Shown here: positions 55,410-64,000 of the stretch, one piece after another
Position numbering within the stretch: position 1 is the first letter of the stretch
Layout: each line of letters starts with the position of its first letter
DNA from: Cellvibrio sp. PSBB006
Lineage (GTDB): Bacteria > Pseudomonadota > Gammaproteobacteria > Pseudomonadales > Cellvibrionaceae
NCBI RefSeq assembly: GCF_002162135.1
Contig: NZ_CP021382.1
Span: 186,001 to 250,000, forward strand
Direction of reading: 5' to 3'
Length of the DNA: 64,000 nt
Program-made: the position numbers and the translations under genes
Notes under the pieces: generated by a model
What the model saw: the letters and a program-made list of their open reading frames with translations, nothing else
Databases searched by the model: none
Told to the model about the DNA's origin: nothing

Positions 55410-55719
55410 CTTATTCAATTCCAAGTCTGATGCGCAGGTAAATCGGTTAATTTGGTTTATCTGGTTATATCAGGTAGCGACGTAATGACAATTATTGTGA
55501 ACCAGGTGGAATATAAGGTATCATCTCGCGCCAAATTGATGTAGATTTAAGCGACATGATTGTTTGTTGAGCAATTCCTCCAGGACGATTAATGACGGGT
55601 CGGACCCGAGCAACCTGATCGCCATTTTCCCCTACGCCCCTAGTTAAGCCTGATGCTTTATATAGCTCAGGCAGGACGCTGGCGTTTCCAGCAATATCAG
55701 TAACAACAGGAATAAGTGG
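55410..55719 (+). promoter_or_regulatory. Leader/promoter region of the lap-type operon
   Basis: About 310 bp without a gene. TTGTGA near 55494 with a TATAAG-like -10 near 55512 is a candidate promoter, leaving a ~200-nt leader. No c-di-GMP riboswitch consensus could be seen. The stretch TCGGACCCGAGC near 55603-55614 forms a small hairpin. Confidence 0.35.
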
Positions 55720-57528
55720 ATGAGCAACCTGCAAACCCGTGGCTATCGCAGACAATTTCTCCAGGTAGTATCGGTGGTCATGGCGGCCTTGACCGGTGCC
55801 GCTGTGCTGACAACAACGACGGTAGCCCACGCACAGGACACAACCACGATACGCGATGTGGCCCTGCAAGCGATCGAAACCAATCCCGAAGTACAAGCCA
55901 ACTGGCATGCCTTCCGCGCCGCCGCCGAGGATGTCAGCGTGGCACGGGGTGGTTATCTGCCCTCCGTAGATCTGACAGCTGCCGCCGGTAAGGCAAGCCG
56001 TGATTACGACGGTCGCGGCAGTTATGACAGTGGCCAGGCTGGCATTTCATTAAGCCAGATGTTGTTTGATGGCTTTCGCACCAGCAGCCAGGTGAACCGT
56101 TTTGATAGTGCCCGCCTGGTGCGCTATTTCGAATTGCTGGACAGTGTGGAAACTATTGCGCTGGAAGCAGTTGCTGCCTATGAGGACGTCCAGCGTCAGC
56201 GTCAACTGGTGGTTCTGGCGCGCGATAACTACGCCAAACACCGCGATGTCCTGAGCCAGATCGAAGAGCGTGTTACCTCTGGCGTTGGTCGTCGGGTCGA
56301 TCTGGAACAGGTAGCGGGGCGTCTGGCACTGGCAGAATCCAATCTGTTGACGGAAGCCTCCAATCTTCACGATGTGACGGCCCGTTACCTGCGCATCGTC
56401 GGTAAATTACCGGCGGCGGAATTGGCGCCTACGCAGCTGGAGGATCACTCGCTGCCGCCCAATGTGCAGGAGGCGTTAAATCTGGCTTATCAGGGTAATC
56501 CGGGTTTCCATGCAGCAATAAAAAATATCGCGGCTGCCCAGGCGGCGGTCAAGGTAGAGCGTGCGGGTTATTACCCGAAAGCCGAACTGCGGGCTCGTCA
56601 GAATATCGGCCGTAACACCAATGGATTTGATGACCGTTTTGATCCGGACCGCTATGGCGCAGAAAGCGCTATTGAGCTGGCCATTACCTACAACCTCTAC
56701 AGCGGTGGTTCCAATCGCGCAGCGGTGCGCCGCTCGCTAGAGCAGGTCAATCAGGCGAAAGATCTGCGTGATCAGGCCTGTATCAACCTCCGTCAGACTA
56801 CCCAGATTGCCTATAACGACTCCCGGCGAATCGCTGAGCAACTCATTTCCCTCGATCAACATCGGCGCTCCAGTGACAAGGTGCGTATCGCCTACAGCGA
56901 ACAATTCAACATCGGCCAGCGCACCTTGCTCGATCTGCTGGACGCCGAGAATGAATATTTTCAGGCCAGCCGCGCCTACGTTAACGCCCTGAGTGACAAC
57001 GCGCTGGCGCGCGCCCGCACCTTGGCGGCTATGGGTAAATTATTACCGGCGCTGGGTATTGTGCGCGACGGTTTGGAGATGTTTGAGCAGGTAGACGCTG
57101 ATCCGGTCAAGGTAGACGCTGACTCGGCCTGTCCGACGGATGCGCCGGTGGCGATGAGCCGTGCTGACTTGATTACCGAGATGACGCCTATCAGCAATGA
57201 TGCGCTCTTTGCCACCAGTCGCTCTGACTTAAGTCCCGGTGCCGCCCAGCGCCTGAATCAATTGCTGCAGCAAATCAAACAAACACCGAAGGTGGTGGAG
57301 ATTCGTATTGAAGGCCATACGGACAACACCGGCAGCGACATGATCAACATCCCGCTATCCAGGGCGCGAGCGGAAACGGTGCGCAATTATCTGGTATTGA
57401 ATGGTCTGGAGACTGCGAATATTCAGGTCGAAGGCTACGGGGCTTCCCGGCCGGTTGCCGATAACCTGACTGACATCGGGCGCACCAAAAACCGTCGCGT
57501 TGAAGTGACGGTCAGCCGCGAACCCTGA
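55720..57528 (+). CDS. TolC-type outer-membrane factor fused to an OmpA peptidoglycan-binding domain (LapE-like)
   Basis: Outer-membrane channel of a type I secretion system, 602 residues. A long signal peptide ends at about residue 38 (TTTVAHAQD). Residues ~45-450 are two OEP repeats of the TolC family (LQAIETNPEVQANWHAFRAA, RGGYLPSVDL, ERVTSGVGRRVDLEQ, NLYSGGSNRAAVR, QFNIGQRTLLDLLDAENEYFQA). Residues ~490-602 are an OmpA-C domain (RIEGHTDNTGSDMINIPLSRARAETVRNYL, VEGYGASRP, NRRVEVTV). The fusion anchors the channel to peptidoglycan. First gene of an operon with the ABC exporter and adaptor. AGGAA precedes the ATG. Confidence 0.9.
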   Translation: MSNLQTRGYRRQFLQVVSVVMAALTGAAVLTTTTVAHAQDTTTIRDVALQAIETNPEVQANWHAFRAAAEDVSVARGGYLPSVDLTAAAGKASRDYDGRGSYDSGQAGISLSQMLFDGFRTSSQVNRFDSARLVRYFELLDSVETIALEAVAAYEDVQRQRQLVVLARDNYAKHRDVLSQIEERVTSGVGRRVDLEQVAGRLALAESNLLTEASNLHDVTARYLRIVGKLPAAELAPTQLEDHSLPPNVQEALNLAYQGNPGFHAAIKNIAAAQAAVKVERAGYYPKAELRARQNIGRNTNGFDDRFDPDRYGAESAIELAITYNLYSGGSNRAAVRRSLEQVNQAKDLRDQACINLRQTTQIAYNDSRRIAEQLISLDQHRRSSDKVRIAYSEQFNIGQRTLLDLLDAENEYFQASRAYVNALSDNALARARTLAAMGKLLPALGIVRDGLEMFEQVDADPVKVDADSACPTDAPVAMSRADLITEMTPISNDALFATSRSDLSPGAAQRLNQLLQQIKQTPKVVEIRIEGHTDNTGSDMINIPLSRARAETVRNYLVLNGLETANIQVEGYGASRPVADNLTDIGRTKNRRVEVTVSREP

Positions 57529-57544
57529 TCGCGGGATCTCCCTA

Positions 57545-59707
57545 ATGAGTAAAACAGCGAGCCAAGCCATGCCTCACGCGCCAGCGGAGGAAACTCTGCC
57601 CGGTGGTTCGCTGCTCGAATCCCTGCTGCTGGTGGCGCGTGCCCATAACCTCGTCACCAGTCGCGAGACCTTGTTGGCCGGGTTGCCGCTCACCGACGGG
57701 CAGTTGACTCCCGCGCTCTTGTCCCGCGCTGCCCAGCGCGCTGGCTTGACTACCAAACTCGCTACACGCGAGCTGACCCGTCTCAATAACGCACTCTTTC
57801 CCGCCATTCTGTTGCTGGATAACCAGGACACCTGTCTGCTGCTGGCGATTCAGGATCAGCGTGCCCAGGTGGTTTTCCCCGAATTGGGCGAGGCCAGTGT
57901 GTGGATAGCGCTGAATGAATTGAATACGCGTTACAGCGGGCGCGCCGTTTACTTGCGCCCCCAGGAGCGCATTGAGGCGCGCACGGCGCCTATCGACAAA
58001 GGCGCTGATGGCCATTGGTTCTGGGGTGTGATTCGCCGGCATCGCGGGTTGTATCGCGATGTCCTGCTCGCGGCGTTTTTGATCAATCTGTTTGCGGTCG
58101 CCATGCCGCTGTTTGTGATGAACGTGTATGACCGGGTGGTACCGAATCATGCTACCGATACCCTGTGGATGCTGGCGGCGGGCATTGTCCTGGTGATGTG
58201 CGCTGATGCGGCGCTGCGGATGATGCGAGGCTGGTTTATCGATATGGCTGCCAGCCGGACAGACATTACCCTGTCCGCGACCATCATGGAGCGCGTACTG
58301 GGCATGAAGATGACCGAGCGGCCCGCCTCAATCGGTTCTTTTGCCTCGGGTTTGCAAGCCTTTGAGTCGGTGCGCAGTTTTATCGGCTCAGCCACGGTGG
58401 TCGGATTTATCGATCTGCCGTTTGTCCTGTTATTTACCCTGGTAATGGGTTTGATTTCCTGGCCACTGGTCATCCCCGTGCTGATCGGTATCGCCCTGGT
58501 GTTGCTTTACACCGCCGGCGTGCAACACAAGATGCATCAACTTTCCGAACAGAGCATGCAGGCCAGCGCGCAGCGTAATGCCGTGCTGGTGGAAAGCCTT
58601 GTTGGCCTGGAGACGCTGAAGACCCTCGGAGCAGAAGGGCGCATGCAATCCCTGTGGGAAAAAACCACGCTGCTGTTGTCGCGCACCTCGGTGAAGATGC
58701 GCATGCTTTCCGGTTCGGTCACCGCTGGTACCTTGTGGATTCAACAGGCCGTTGCGGTGGCCATTATCATCCTCGGTGTTTATCTCATCATCGATGCTCA
58801 ACTCAGCCAGGGCGCGCTTATCGCGGCCTACATGCTGTCATCCCGGGTGATGGCGCCGGTAGGCCAGGCGGCGGCCTTGCTGATGCAGTATCACCAGGCA
58901 GCCACAGCCCTGGAGACATTGGAAGCAGTGATGCAAAAACCGGTGGAGCGTCCGCCGGGTACCAGCTGGATCAGCCGGCCGCGTTTGCAAGGCGGGATTG
59001 AATTTAATGAGGTGAGTTTTCGCTACCCGCATGATGAACGCGACGTTCTTCGCAGTGTGTCTTTCAAAATTAATCCCGGCGAACATGTGGCGATTTTAGG
59101 GCGCAACGGCTCCGGCAAAACAACGCTGGAAAAACTGGTGGCGGGTTTGTATTCGCCGACCCAGGGCGCTGTGTTGATTGATGGAATTGATGCCCGGCAG
59201 CTCGACCCGGCTGAATTGCGCCGCAACATAGGGTATGTATCCCAGGATGTGAATTTATTCTTCGGCTCATTGCGCGACAACATCGTGATGGGTGCGCCCC
59301 AGGTCGATGATGCGCGTGTATTGGAGGCAGTGCGGTTGAGTGGCCTGGCTGAGTTTGTGCAGACGCATCCGGCCGGTTTGGCGATGCCGGTGGGTGAGCG
59401 CGGTGAATTATTATCCGGTGGCCAACGGCAGGGCGTGACCATCGCTCGCGCCATGCTGAACGACCCGTCGATACTGTTGTTCGACGAACCTACCGGCGCG
59501 ATGGATCACGCCAGCGAGGAATTATTCAAGCGCAACATACGCGAATACGCGCCGGGCAAAACTTTGCTGGTGATTACCCACCGTACCTCATTGCTGGAAT
59601 TGGTTGATCGCATCATTGTGATTGACGCGGGCAAGATCGTGGCTGACGGCAGTAAGGACCAAGTGGTGGAAGCCTTGCGCCAGGGTCGTATCGGGAGAGC
59701 GTCCTGA
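57545..59707 (+). CDS. Type I secretion ABC transporter with C39-like domain (LapB-like)
   Basis: Inner-membrane permease/ATPase of 720 residues. Residues ~20-150 are a C39-like domain lacking the catalytic Cys, so it should bind but not cut the substrate, as in LapB and HlyB. Six helices follow (about 165-430), then the ATPase with Walker A GRNGSGKTT, signature LSGGQRQ, Walker B ILLFDEPTGAMD and H-loop ITHR. In most LapB proteins the Walker A ends GKST and the D-loop is PTSAMD, so Thr and Gly here are small variants. Its stop overlaps the start of the adaptor gene (TGATG). Confidence 0.93.
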   Translation: MSKTASQAMPHAPAEETLPGGSLLESLLLVARAHNLVTSRETLLAGLPLTDGQLTPALLSRAAQRAGLTTKLATRELTRLNNALFPAILLLDNQDTCLLLAIQDQRAQVVFPELGEASVWIALNELNTRYSGRAVYLRPQERIEARTAPIDKGADGHWFWGVIRRHRGLYRDVLLAAFLINLFAVAMPLFVMNVYDRVVPNHATDTLWMLAAGIVLVMCADAALRMMRGWFIDMAASRTDITLSATIMERVLGMKMTERPASIGSFASGLQAFESVRSFIGSATVVGFIDLPFVLLFTLVMGLISWPLVIPVLIGIALVLLYTAGVQHKMHQLSEQSMQASAQRNAVLVESLVGLETLKTLGAEGRMQSLWEKTTLLLSRTSVKMRMLSGSVTAGTLWIQQAVAVAIIILGVYLIIDAQLSQGALIAAYMLSSRVMAPVGQAAALLMQYHQAATALETLEAVMQKPVERPPGTSWISRPRLQGGIEFNEVSFRYPHDERDVLRSVSFKINPGEHVAILGRNGSGKTTLEKLVAGLYSPTQGAVLIDGIDARQLDPAELRRNIGYVSQDVNLFFGSLRDNIVMGAPQVDDARVLEAVRLSGLAEFVQTHPAGLAMPVGERGELLSGGQRQGVTIARAMLNDPSILLFDEPTGAMDHASEELFKRNIREYAPGKTLLVITHRTSLLELVDRIIVIDAGKIVADGSKDQVVEALRQGRIGRAS

Positions 59708-61119
59708 TGACGAGCGGAGCAGCAGGCTTTTTTACACGCGTGGGTCGCTGGTTGACTAAAGTCGGTGCACCTTGCAGCCGTGTGATTGAACGCGTCTACG
59801 GGCGTTGGCTGACGCCCTTGAACGAGTCAACGGATTGGGTAACGGAAGCCGACTGGGCCCGGGTCCAGCAGGAGCCGTTGCGCGCGCGGGCATTGTTATA
59901 TGGCGTGGCGCTGGTGTTGGTGGTGCTGTTGGTATGGGCGGCTTTCGCCAGCGTTGATGAAGTGGCGCGGGGCGAGGGGCGGGTGATTCCGTCGCGGCAA
60001 CTGCAAGTGATTCAGTCCTTCGATGGCGGTGTAGTAGAAGAGATTCTGGTTCACGAAGGCCAGGTGGTTGAAGCCGGCGATTTGTTACTGCGCATCGATC
60101 CCACCCGGTTTATCTCCAGCTTTCGCGAGAGCCGCGCGCAGTATCTTTCCTTGCAGGCCAAGGCCGAGCGCCTGAAAGCGCTCACCAGTGAGTCTCCCTT
60201 TGTATTGCCGTCGGACGTGATATCCGAGGCGCCCGACGTAGCCGCGTATGAGCAGCGCTTGTTTGAAACCAGTCTGCAGGAGCGTGCCGAGCAGATTCGC
60301 ATTGCACAGGATCAACAGGTGCAACGGGAAGAGGAATACAAGGAAATCCAGGCCAAGGTCACCCAGACGACCCGCGCCTATGAACTGGCTCGGCAGGAGC
60401 TACAGGTCACCAAACCGCTACTGGCCAGTGGGGCTATATCGGAAGTGGAAATACTGCGGCTTGAGGGCGAGGTTTCCAACGCTGACGGGGCGCGTAAGCA
60501 GGCATTGGCGCAGTTGGCTCGCACAGAGGCAGCGGTGGCGGAAGCCAAGGGCAAACTGCGTGAAGTGGAACTGGTCATCAACAACAAATGGCGCAACGAG
60601 TTATCGGAAACCATGAGCAAGCTCGCCAGTCTTGAAGAGGGCAGTCGCGGCTTGGCGGATCGCATCAAGTACGCCGAGATTCGTTCGCCGGTGCGGGGCA
60701 CGGTGCAGCGTTTGTTTGTCAATACCGTGGGCGGCGTGGTGCAGCCGGGCAATCAGGTGCTGGAGATGATTCCGCTGGATGACCAGTTACTGATTGAGGC
60801 CAAGGTTTCACCCAAAGACATCGCCTTCCTGCGCCCCGGACAACCGGCTATCGTGAAATTTACCGCTTACGATTTTGTGGTGTACGGCGGGTTAAAGGGC
60901 ACGCTGGAACACATCAGCGCCGATACGATTACCGATGAACGCGACAATACTTTTTATCTGGTCCGCGTGCGCACCGAGCGTGCTGGCTTCGATCCGGCAT
61001 TGCCGATTATGCCGGGTATGACAACCCAGGTAGACATCCTCACCGGTAAGAAGACAGTGCTTGCCTACCTGTTGAAGCCGGTACTGCGCGCTAAACAGAA
61101 TGCGCTGACGGAACGCTGA
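59707..61119 (+). CDS. HlyD-family membrane fusion protein (LapC-like)
   Basis: Periplasmic adaptor that joins the ABC exporter to the TolC-type channel, 470 residues. One membrane helix (LLYGVALVLVVLLVWAAFASVDEVARGEGRVIPS) is followed by a lipoyl half (VIQSFDGGVVEEILVHEGQVVEAGDLLLRID), a long coiled-coil hairpin (about 150-310), the second lipoyl half (EIRSPVRGTVQRLFVNTVGGVVQPG) and a beta-barrel end. The start and stop codons overlap those of the neighbours (TGATG at both ends), so the operon is tightly coupled. Confidence 0.93.
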   Translation: MTSGAAGFFTRVGRWLTKVGAPCSRVIERVYGRWLTPLNESTDWVTEADWARVQQEPLRARALLYGVALVLVVLLVWAAFASVDEVARGEGRVIPSRQLQVIQSFDGGVVEEILVHEGQVVEAGDLLLRIDPTRFISSFRESRAQYLSLQAKAERLKALTSESPFVLPSDVISEAPDVAAYEQRLFETSLQERAEQIRIAQDQQVQREEEYKEIQAKVTQTTRAYELARQELQVTKPLLASGAISEVEILRLEGEVSNADGARKQALAQLARTEAAVAEAKGKLREVELVINNKWRNELSETMSKLASLEEGSRGLADRIKYAEIRSPVRGTVQRLFVNTVGGVVQPGNQVLEMIPLDDQLLIEAKVSPKDIAFLRPGQPAIVKFTAYDFVVYGGLKGTLEHISADTITDERDNTFYLVRVRTERAGFDPALPIMPGMTTQVDILTGKKTVLAYLLKPVLRAKQNALTER

Positions 61120-61709
61120 TGCGCCATTTCTTTATCAGCCCCGCAGCGGTCCATTCACCGCGTTGGCAGCAGGCGTTCCCTGCTGCGCGGTTGCTGAATT
61201 CCCCTACCGAACTGCCTCCTTTATCTGCCGATGATACTGTCTGGTTGCTGATTGATGACACAACGGACTCGGCATTGGCTGCTTGTGTGGCATTGAATGC
61301 GCGGGTTGTTGCACTGACTCGCTTCGAAGATGCCGCCGAAGCGCAGTGGGCTCTCGCTGAGGGTGCATGCGGTTACCTGCATTATCTGGCCACCCCGGCC
61401 GTGTTGGTCCAGGTGCATCAGGTGGTGCGGCATAACGGCCTCTGGCTTGGCGCCGAGCTGATGCGCCAGCTGGTTCTGGGGAGCGCCAGACGTCTGCCAT
61501 TGGGGGTGCCTGGACTTCGGCTACAGGATCTGACCCCCCGCGAACGGGCGGTGGCTGAAGCGGTGGCGGCAGGTAAAAACAACAAAGAAGTGGCTCGCGA
61601 GCTATCCATCACTGAACGCACGGTGAAGGCTCATCTGAGTGCAGCCTTTGAAAAACTGGGCGTGCGGGATCGGTTGCATCTGGTGCTGGTACTCGCTGGA
61701 CAAGCGTAG
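61119..61709 (+). CDS. LuxR-type transcriptional regulator of the lap-type operon
   Basis: A 196-residue protein with a C-terminal LuxR helix-turn-helix (LTPRERAVAEAVAAGKNNKEVARELSITERTVKAHLSAAFEKLGVRDR). The N-terminal part looks like a degenerate receiver domain: it has the general alternation (VWLLIDD, ARVVALTRFED, AEGACGYLHYLATPA), but no clear DD pair followed by a phospho-acceptor Asp. It starts on the stop codon of the adaptor gene. Genes of this kind often accompany LapE-B-C exporters and may control adhesin expression; this is inference. Confidence 0.8.
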   Translation: MRHFFISPAAVHSPRWQQAFPAARLLNSPTELPPLSADDTVWLLIDDTTDSALAACVALNARVVALTRFEDAAEAQWALAEGACGYLHYLATPAVLVQVHQVVRHNGLWLGAELMRQLVLGSARRLPLGVPGLRLQDLTPRERAVAEAVAAGKNNKEVARELSITERTVKAHLSAAFEKLGVRDRLHLVLVLAGQA

Positions 61710-61849
61710 CTGTTTGTCGCGCAATGCATTGTCCTTTAGTCCAATACCCACGGCATGTATTTCAACATAAAGTGCCATCCATATTTTGCCCGTCGTCTAT
61801 GTCAGCGACAGGGCCCACTTCATCTGGTTATATATTGCGGAGCACACCA

Positions 61850-64000
61850 TGAGTAATCCTGTTGCCACAGTCACCTATGTCAAAGGTCAAGTCTGGGCCA
61901 AGGCACCGGACGGCAGTCTGCGCGCACTGACCCTTGGTGCTCAGGTCAATGCGGATGAAGTGATTGTGACCGCCGACGGTGCCAGTGTGGAGCTGGACTT
62001 TGGTGACGGGATACCGGTCGCCATAGCCGGGAATCAGGAAGTGAGTATGGGGCGCGACCTGTGGGATGAGCTGGCCGCCGATGCCGATGAAGCTGCGCTG
62101 GAAGATGAATCTGTCCAACAGGCATTGGCCGTACTGGAACAGGGCGGTGACCTGCTTGAGGAGCTGGAAGATACCGCTGCGGGGCTGGGCGGTGGTGCAG
62201 GCGGTGGCGGGATCAGTTTTGTGCAATTGTCCCGGCTGGTGATTGATACACCGGATGTGAATCGATTTGAATTTGATGATAACCCCGCCACGCCCGCTGC
62301 GTTACCACTGCAAACAACCCAGGCTATTAACTACCCTCCGACCAGTACAGATGTCAGCCTGCAAGGCGATGAAGACACCACGATCACTGGCCGCATCCCT
62401 GCGTCTGATCCTGATGGTGATGCACTGACCTATCAGATGGCGAATCAACCTCTGCACGGTTCGGTTGTGCTCGATCCCCGTAGCGGTGAATTTGTTTATG
62501 TCCCGGCGGCTAACTACCACGGCACCGACAGCTTCGAAGTGAGTATTACCGACGGGCGCGGCAATAGCACCAGTAGCACGGTGACTTTAACCGTGACGGC
62601 GGTCAACGACCTCCCTGTTACGGCAGACCTTAATCTGAATACTGATGAAGACGCCGCCGTTGCAGGCCAGATCGTGGCCAGCGACCTGGATGGCGATACG
62701 CTGGCCTACAGTTTGGCCACCGCGCCGGTTAACGGCAGCGTTACAGTCGATCCTGCTACCGGTGCTTTTGTTTATACGCCTGATGCTAACTTCAATGGAA
62801 CTGACAGCTTTATCGTCATGGTTTCTGATGGTCAGGGTGGCAAGGTTTCGAGCACGGTCACTATCGGTGTTGCAGCGCTAAATGATGCACCGACCACGAC
62901 CGATTTGAATCTGAACACCGAAGAAGATGTTGCGGTTAGCGGACAAATCATGGCTACAGATGTTGATGGCGATGTGCTGAGTTATGCGGTCTCGTCTGTA
63001 CCACAAAACGGTGTGCTGATATTAAATGCAGCCACCGGTGAATTTACTTACACGCCCAACACAAACTACAACGGCAGCGATAGTTTTGTGGTCACCATCA
63101 GCGATGGTAGTGGTGGCACCACCACCACCAGCACGGTCACCGTGGGCGTCACGCCTGTAAATGATGACCCAACCGTCACTCCAATTGCGCTTGATAATAT
63201 CAATGAAGATGGCAATCTGATTATTACGCAAAATGATTTGTTAGCGGGCGCCAGTGATATTGATGGCGATTCATTGACGGCTGTTAATCTAACGCTCGCT
63301 TCAGGTAACGGCACGCTGGTAGAAAATGGTGACGGTACCTGGACTTTTACGCCATCAATAAATTGGAACGGCGCGGTTGATTTTGCATTCGATGTATTCG
63401 ACGGAACCACCACGGTACCCAACACTGCGTCACTGACAGTACTGTCTGTGAATGATGCACCGACTACGGCCAATATTGCACTCACAACAAATGAGGATGC
63501 TGCAGTTAGCGGGCAGGTAACGGCTAATGATATTGATGGTGATGTGCTGAGTTACACCACTACCACCGCACCGCAAAACGGTGTGCTGATATTAAATGCA
63601 GCCACCGGTGAATTCACTTACACGCCCAACACAAACTACAACGGCAGCGACAGTTTTGTGGTCACCATCAGCGATGGTAGTGGTGGCACCACCACCAGCA
63701 CAATTACTGTTGGTGTAGCACCTGCAAATGACACCCCGACCGTCTCTCCTATTGCGCTTAGTGACATCAACGAAGATGGCAACCTGATCATCACCCAAAA
63801 TGATTTGCTGGCGGGTGCCGGTGATATTGATGGCGATGCGCTAACGGCCGTCAATCTAGCGCTCACTTCAGGTAACGGCACGCTGATAGAAAATGGTGAC
63901 GGCACCTGGACTTTTACCCCATCAATAAATTGGAACGGCGCGGTTGATTTTGCATTCGATGTATTCGACGGAACCACCACCGTACCCAACACTGCGTCAC
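61850..64000 (+). CDS. Giant repeat adhesin with LapA-type retention module (partial, runs off right edge)
   Basis: The first 717 codons of a large surface adhesin. Residues 1-~125 are a LapA-type N-terminal retention module beginning MSNPVATVTYVKGQVWAKAPDGS. The LapG protease site TAAG is at residues 109-112, followed by a Gly-rich linker; in Pseudomonas fluorescens LapA the same motif is at 107-110. Cadherin/VCBS-like repeats follow (NDAPTTTDLNLNTEEDVAVSG, DVDGDVLSYAV, GEFTYTPNTNYNGSDSFVVTISDG) of ~95 residues each, many with Asp-rich calcium sites. No N-terminal signal peptide: export is by the type I system just upstream. The C-terminal secretion signal lies beyond the window. Confidence 0.9.
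63001..64000 (+). repeat. Composite tandem repeat within the adhesin gene, 570-bp period
   Basis: The sequence from 63001 recurs at 63571 with near identity, a 570-bp (190-codon) unit made of two different cadherin-like modules (one with QNGVLILNAATGEF, one with INEDGNLIITQNDLLAG). The high DNA identity, including silent positions, indicates recent duplication or gene conversion. The second copy is still running at the window edge. Confidence 0.85.

Noticed and set aside
55410..55719. c-di-GMP riboswitch before the lap-type operon
   Set aside because: The leader lacks the conserved GEMM core and tetraloop receptor that I would expect to recognise.
61828..63992. Minus-strand open frames opposite the adhesin gene
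   Set aside because: They mirror the repeat structure of the plus-strand gene, have repetitive composition and no ribosome sites.
63001..64000. CRISPR-like array from the regular repeats
   Set aside because: The repeats are 570 bp long, contiguous and in frame with no spacers; they are protein-coding modules.

Overview
The window is a continuous stretch of gammaproteobacterial chromosome. Single-copy markers (dusC, rlmA, oadGAB, phoH), the Pseudomonas-like nar and nor gene orders, and a short palindromic repeat in front of the phoD-like gene suggest a marine or soil relative of the Cellvibrionaceae/Pseudomonadales. This placement is inference; no 16S rRNA or tRNA gene is present.

Positions 1-18.9 kb form a nitrate-respiration block. 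It holds the molybdenum cofactor genes moaA (cut by the left edge, with a probable Moco riboswitch leader) and moeA, the regulator gene narL, two nitrate/nitrite transporter genes (one a NarK-NarK fusion), the sensor gene narX, and narGHJI with a parvulin-type isomerase, followed by hemN. Positions 19-29 kb carry other functions for life without oxygen: class III ribonucleotide reductase (nrdG-nrdD), class II ribonucleotide reductase (nrdJa-nrdJb) and O2-independent ubiquinone synthesis (ubiT, ubiU, ubiV). A cytochrome P450 and an orphan SdhB-type iron-sulfur protein sit among them. Positions 29-44.3 kb hold the NO and nitrite part: a DGC-domain protein, norCBQD (with a two-heme NorC), nsrR-nnrS-DUF454, ytfE-norZ, azurin, gdhA and a three-domain nirK. 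Together these genes take nitrate to N2O; no nosZ is seen. Positions 44.3-45.1 kb are almost gene-free, rich in terminators, and may be an island junction.

Positions 45-53.6 kb are ordinary chromosome: dusC, the oadGAB sodium pump, a DEAD-box helicase, phoH and rlmA. A 155-bp palindromic repeat and a phoD-like phosphatase follow. From 55.7 kb to the right edge lies a Lap-type adhesin system: a TolC-OmpA fusion, a LapB-type ABC exporter, a LapC-type adaptor, a LuxR-type regulator and the first 717 codons of a giant repeat adhesin with a TAAG LapG-type cleavage motif.

Regulation can be read directly from the DNA. Five 7-2-7 NarL boxes lie before moaA, narL/narK1, the narK fusion, narG and nrdG. 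FNR/Anr-type boxes lie before hemN, the DGC gene and a small membrane ORF near nirK. Two adjacent NsrR-type palindromes lie between the DUF454 gene and ytfE, and a 31-bp-phased pair of NrdR boxes lies before nrdG. The block therefore reads as one anaerobic regulon integrating nitrate (NarXL), oxygen (Anr), NO (NsrR) and dNTP (NrdR) signals.
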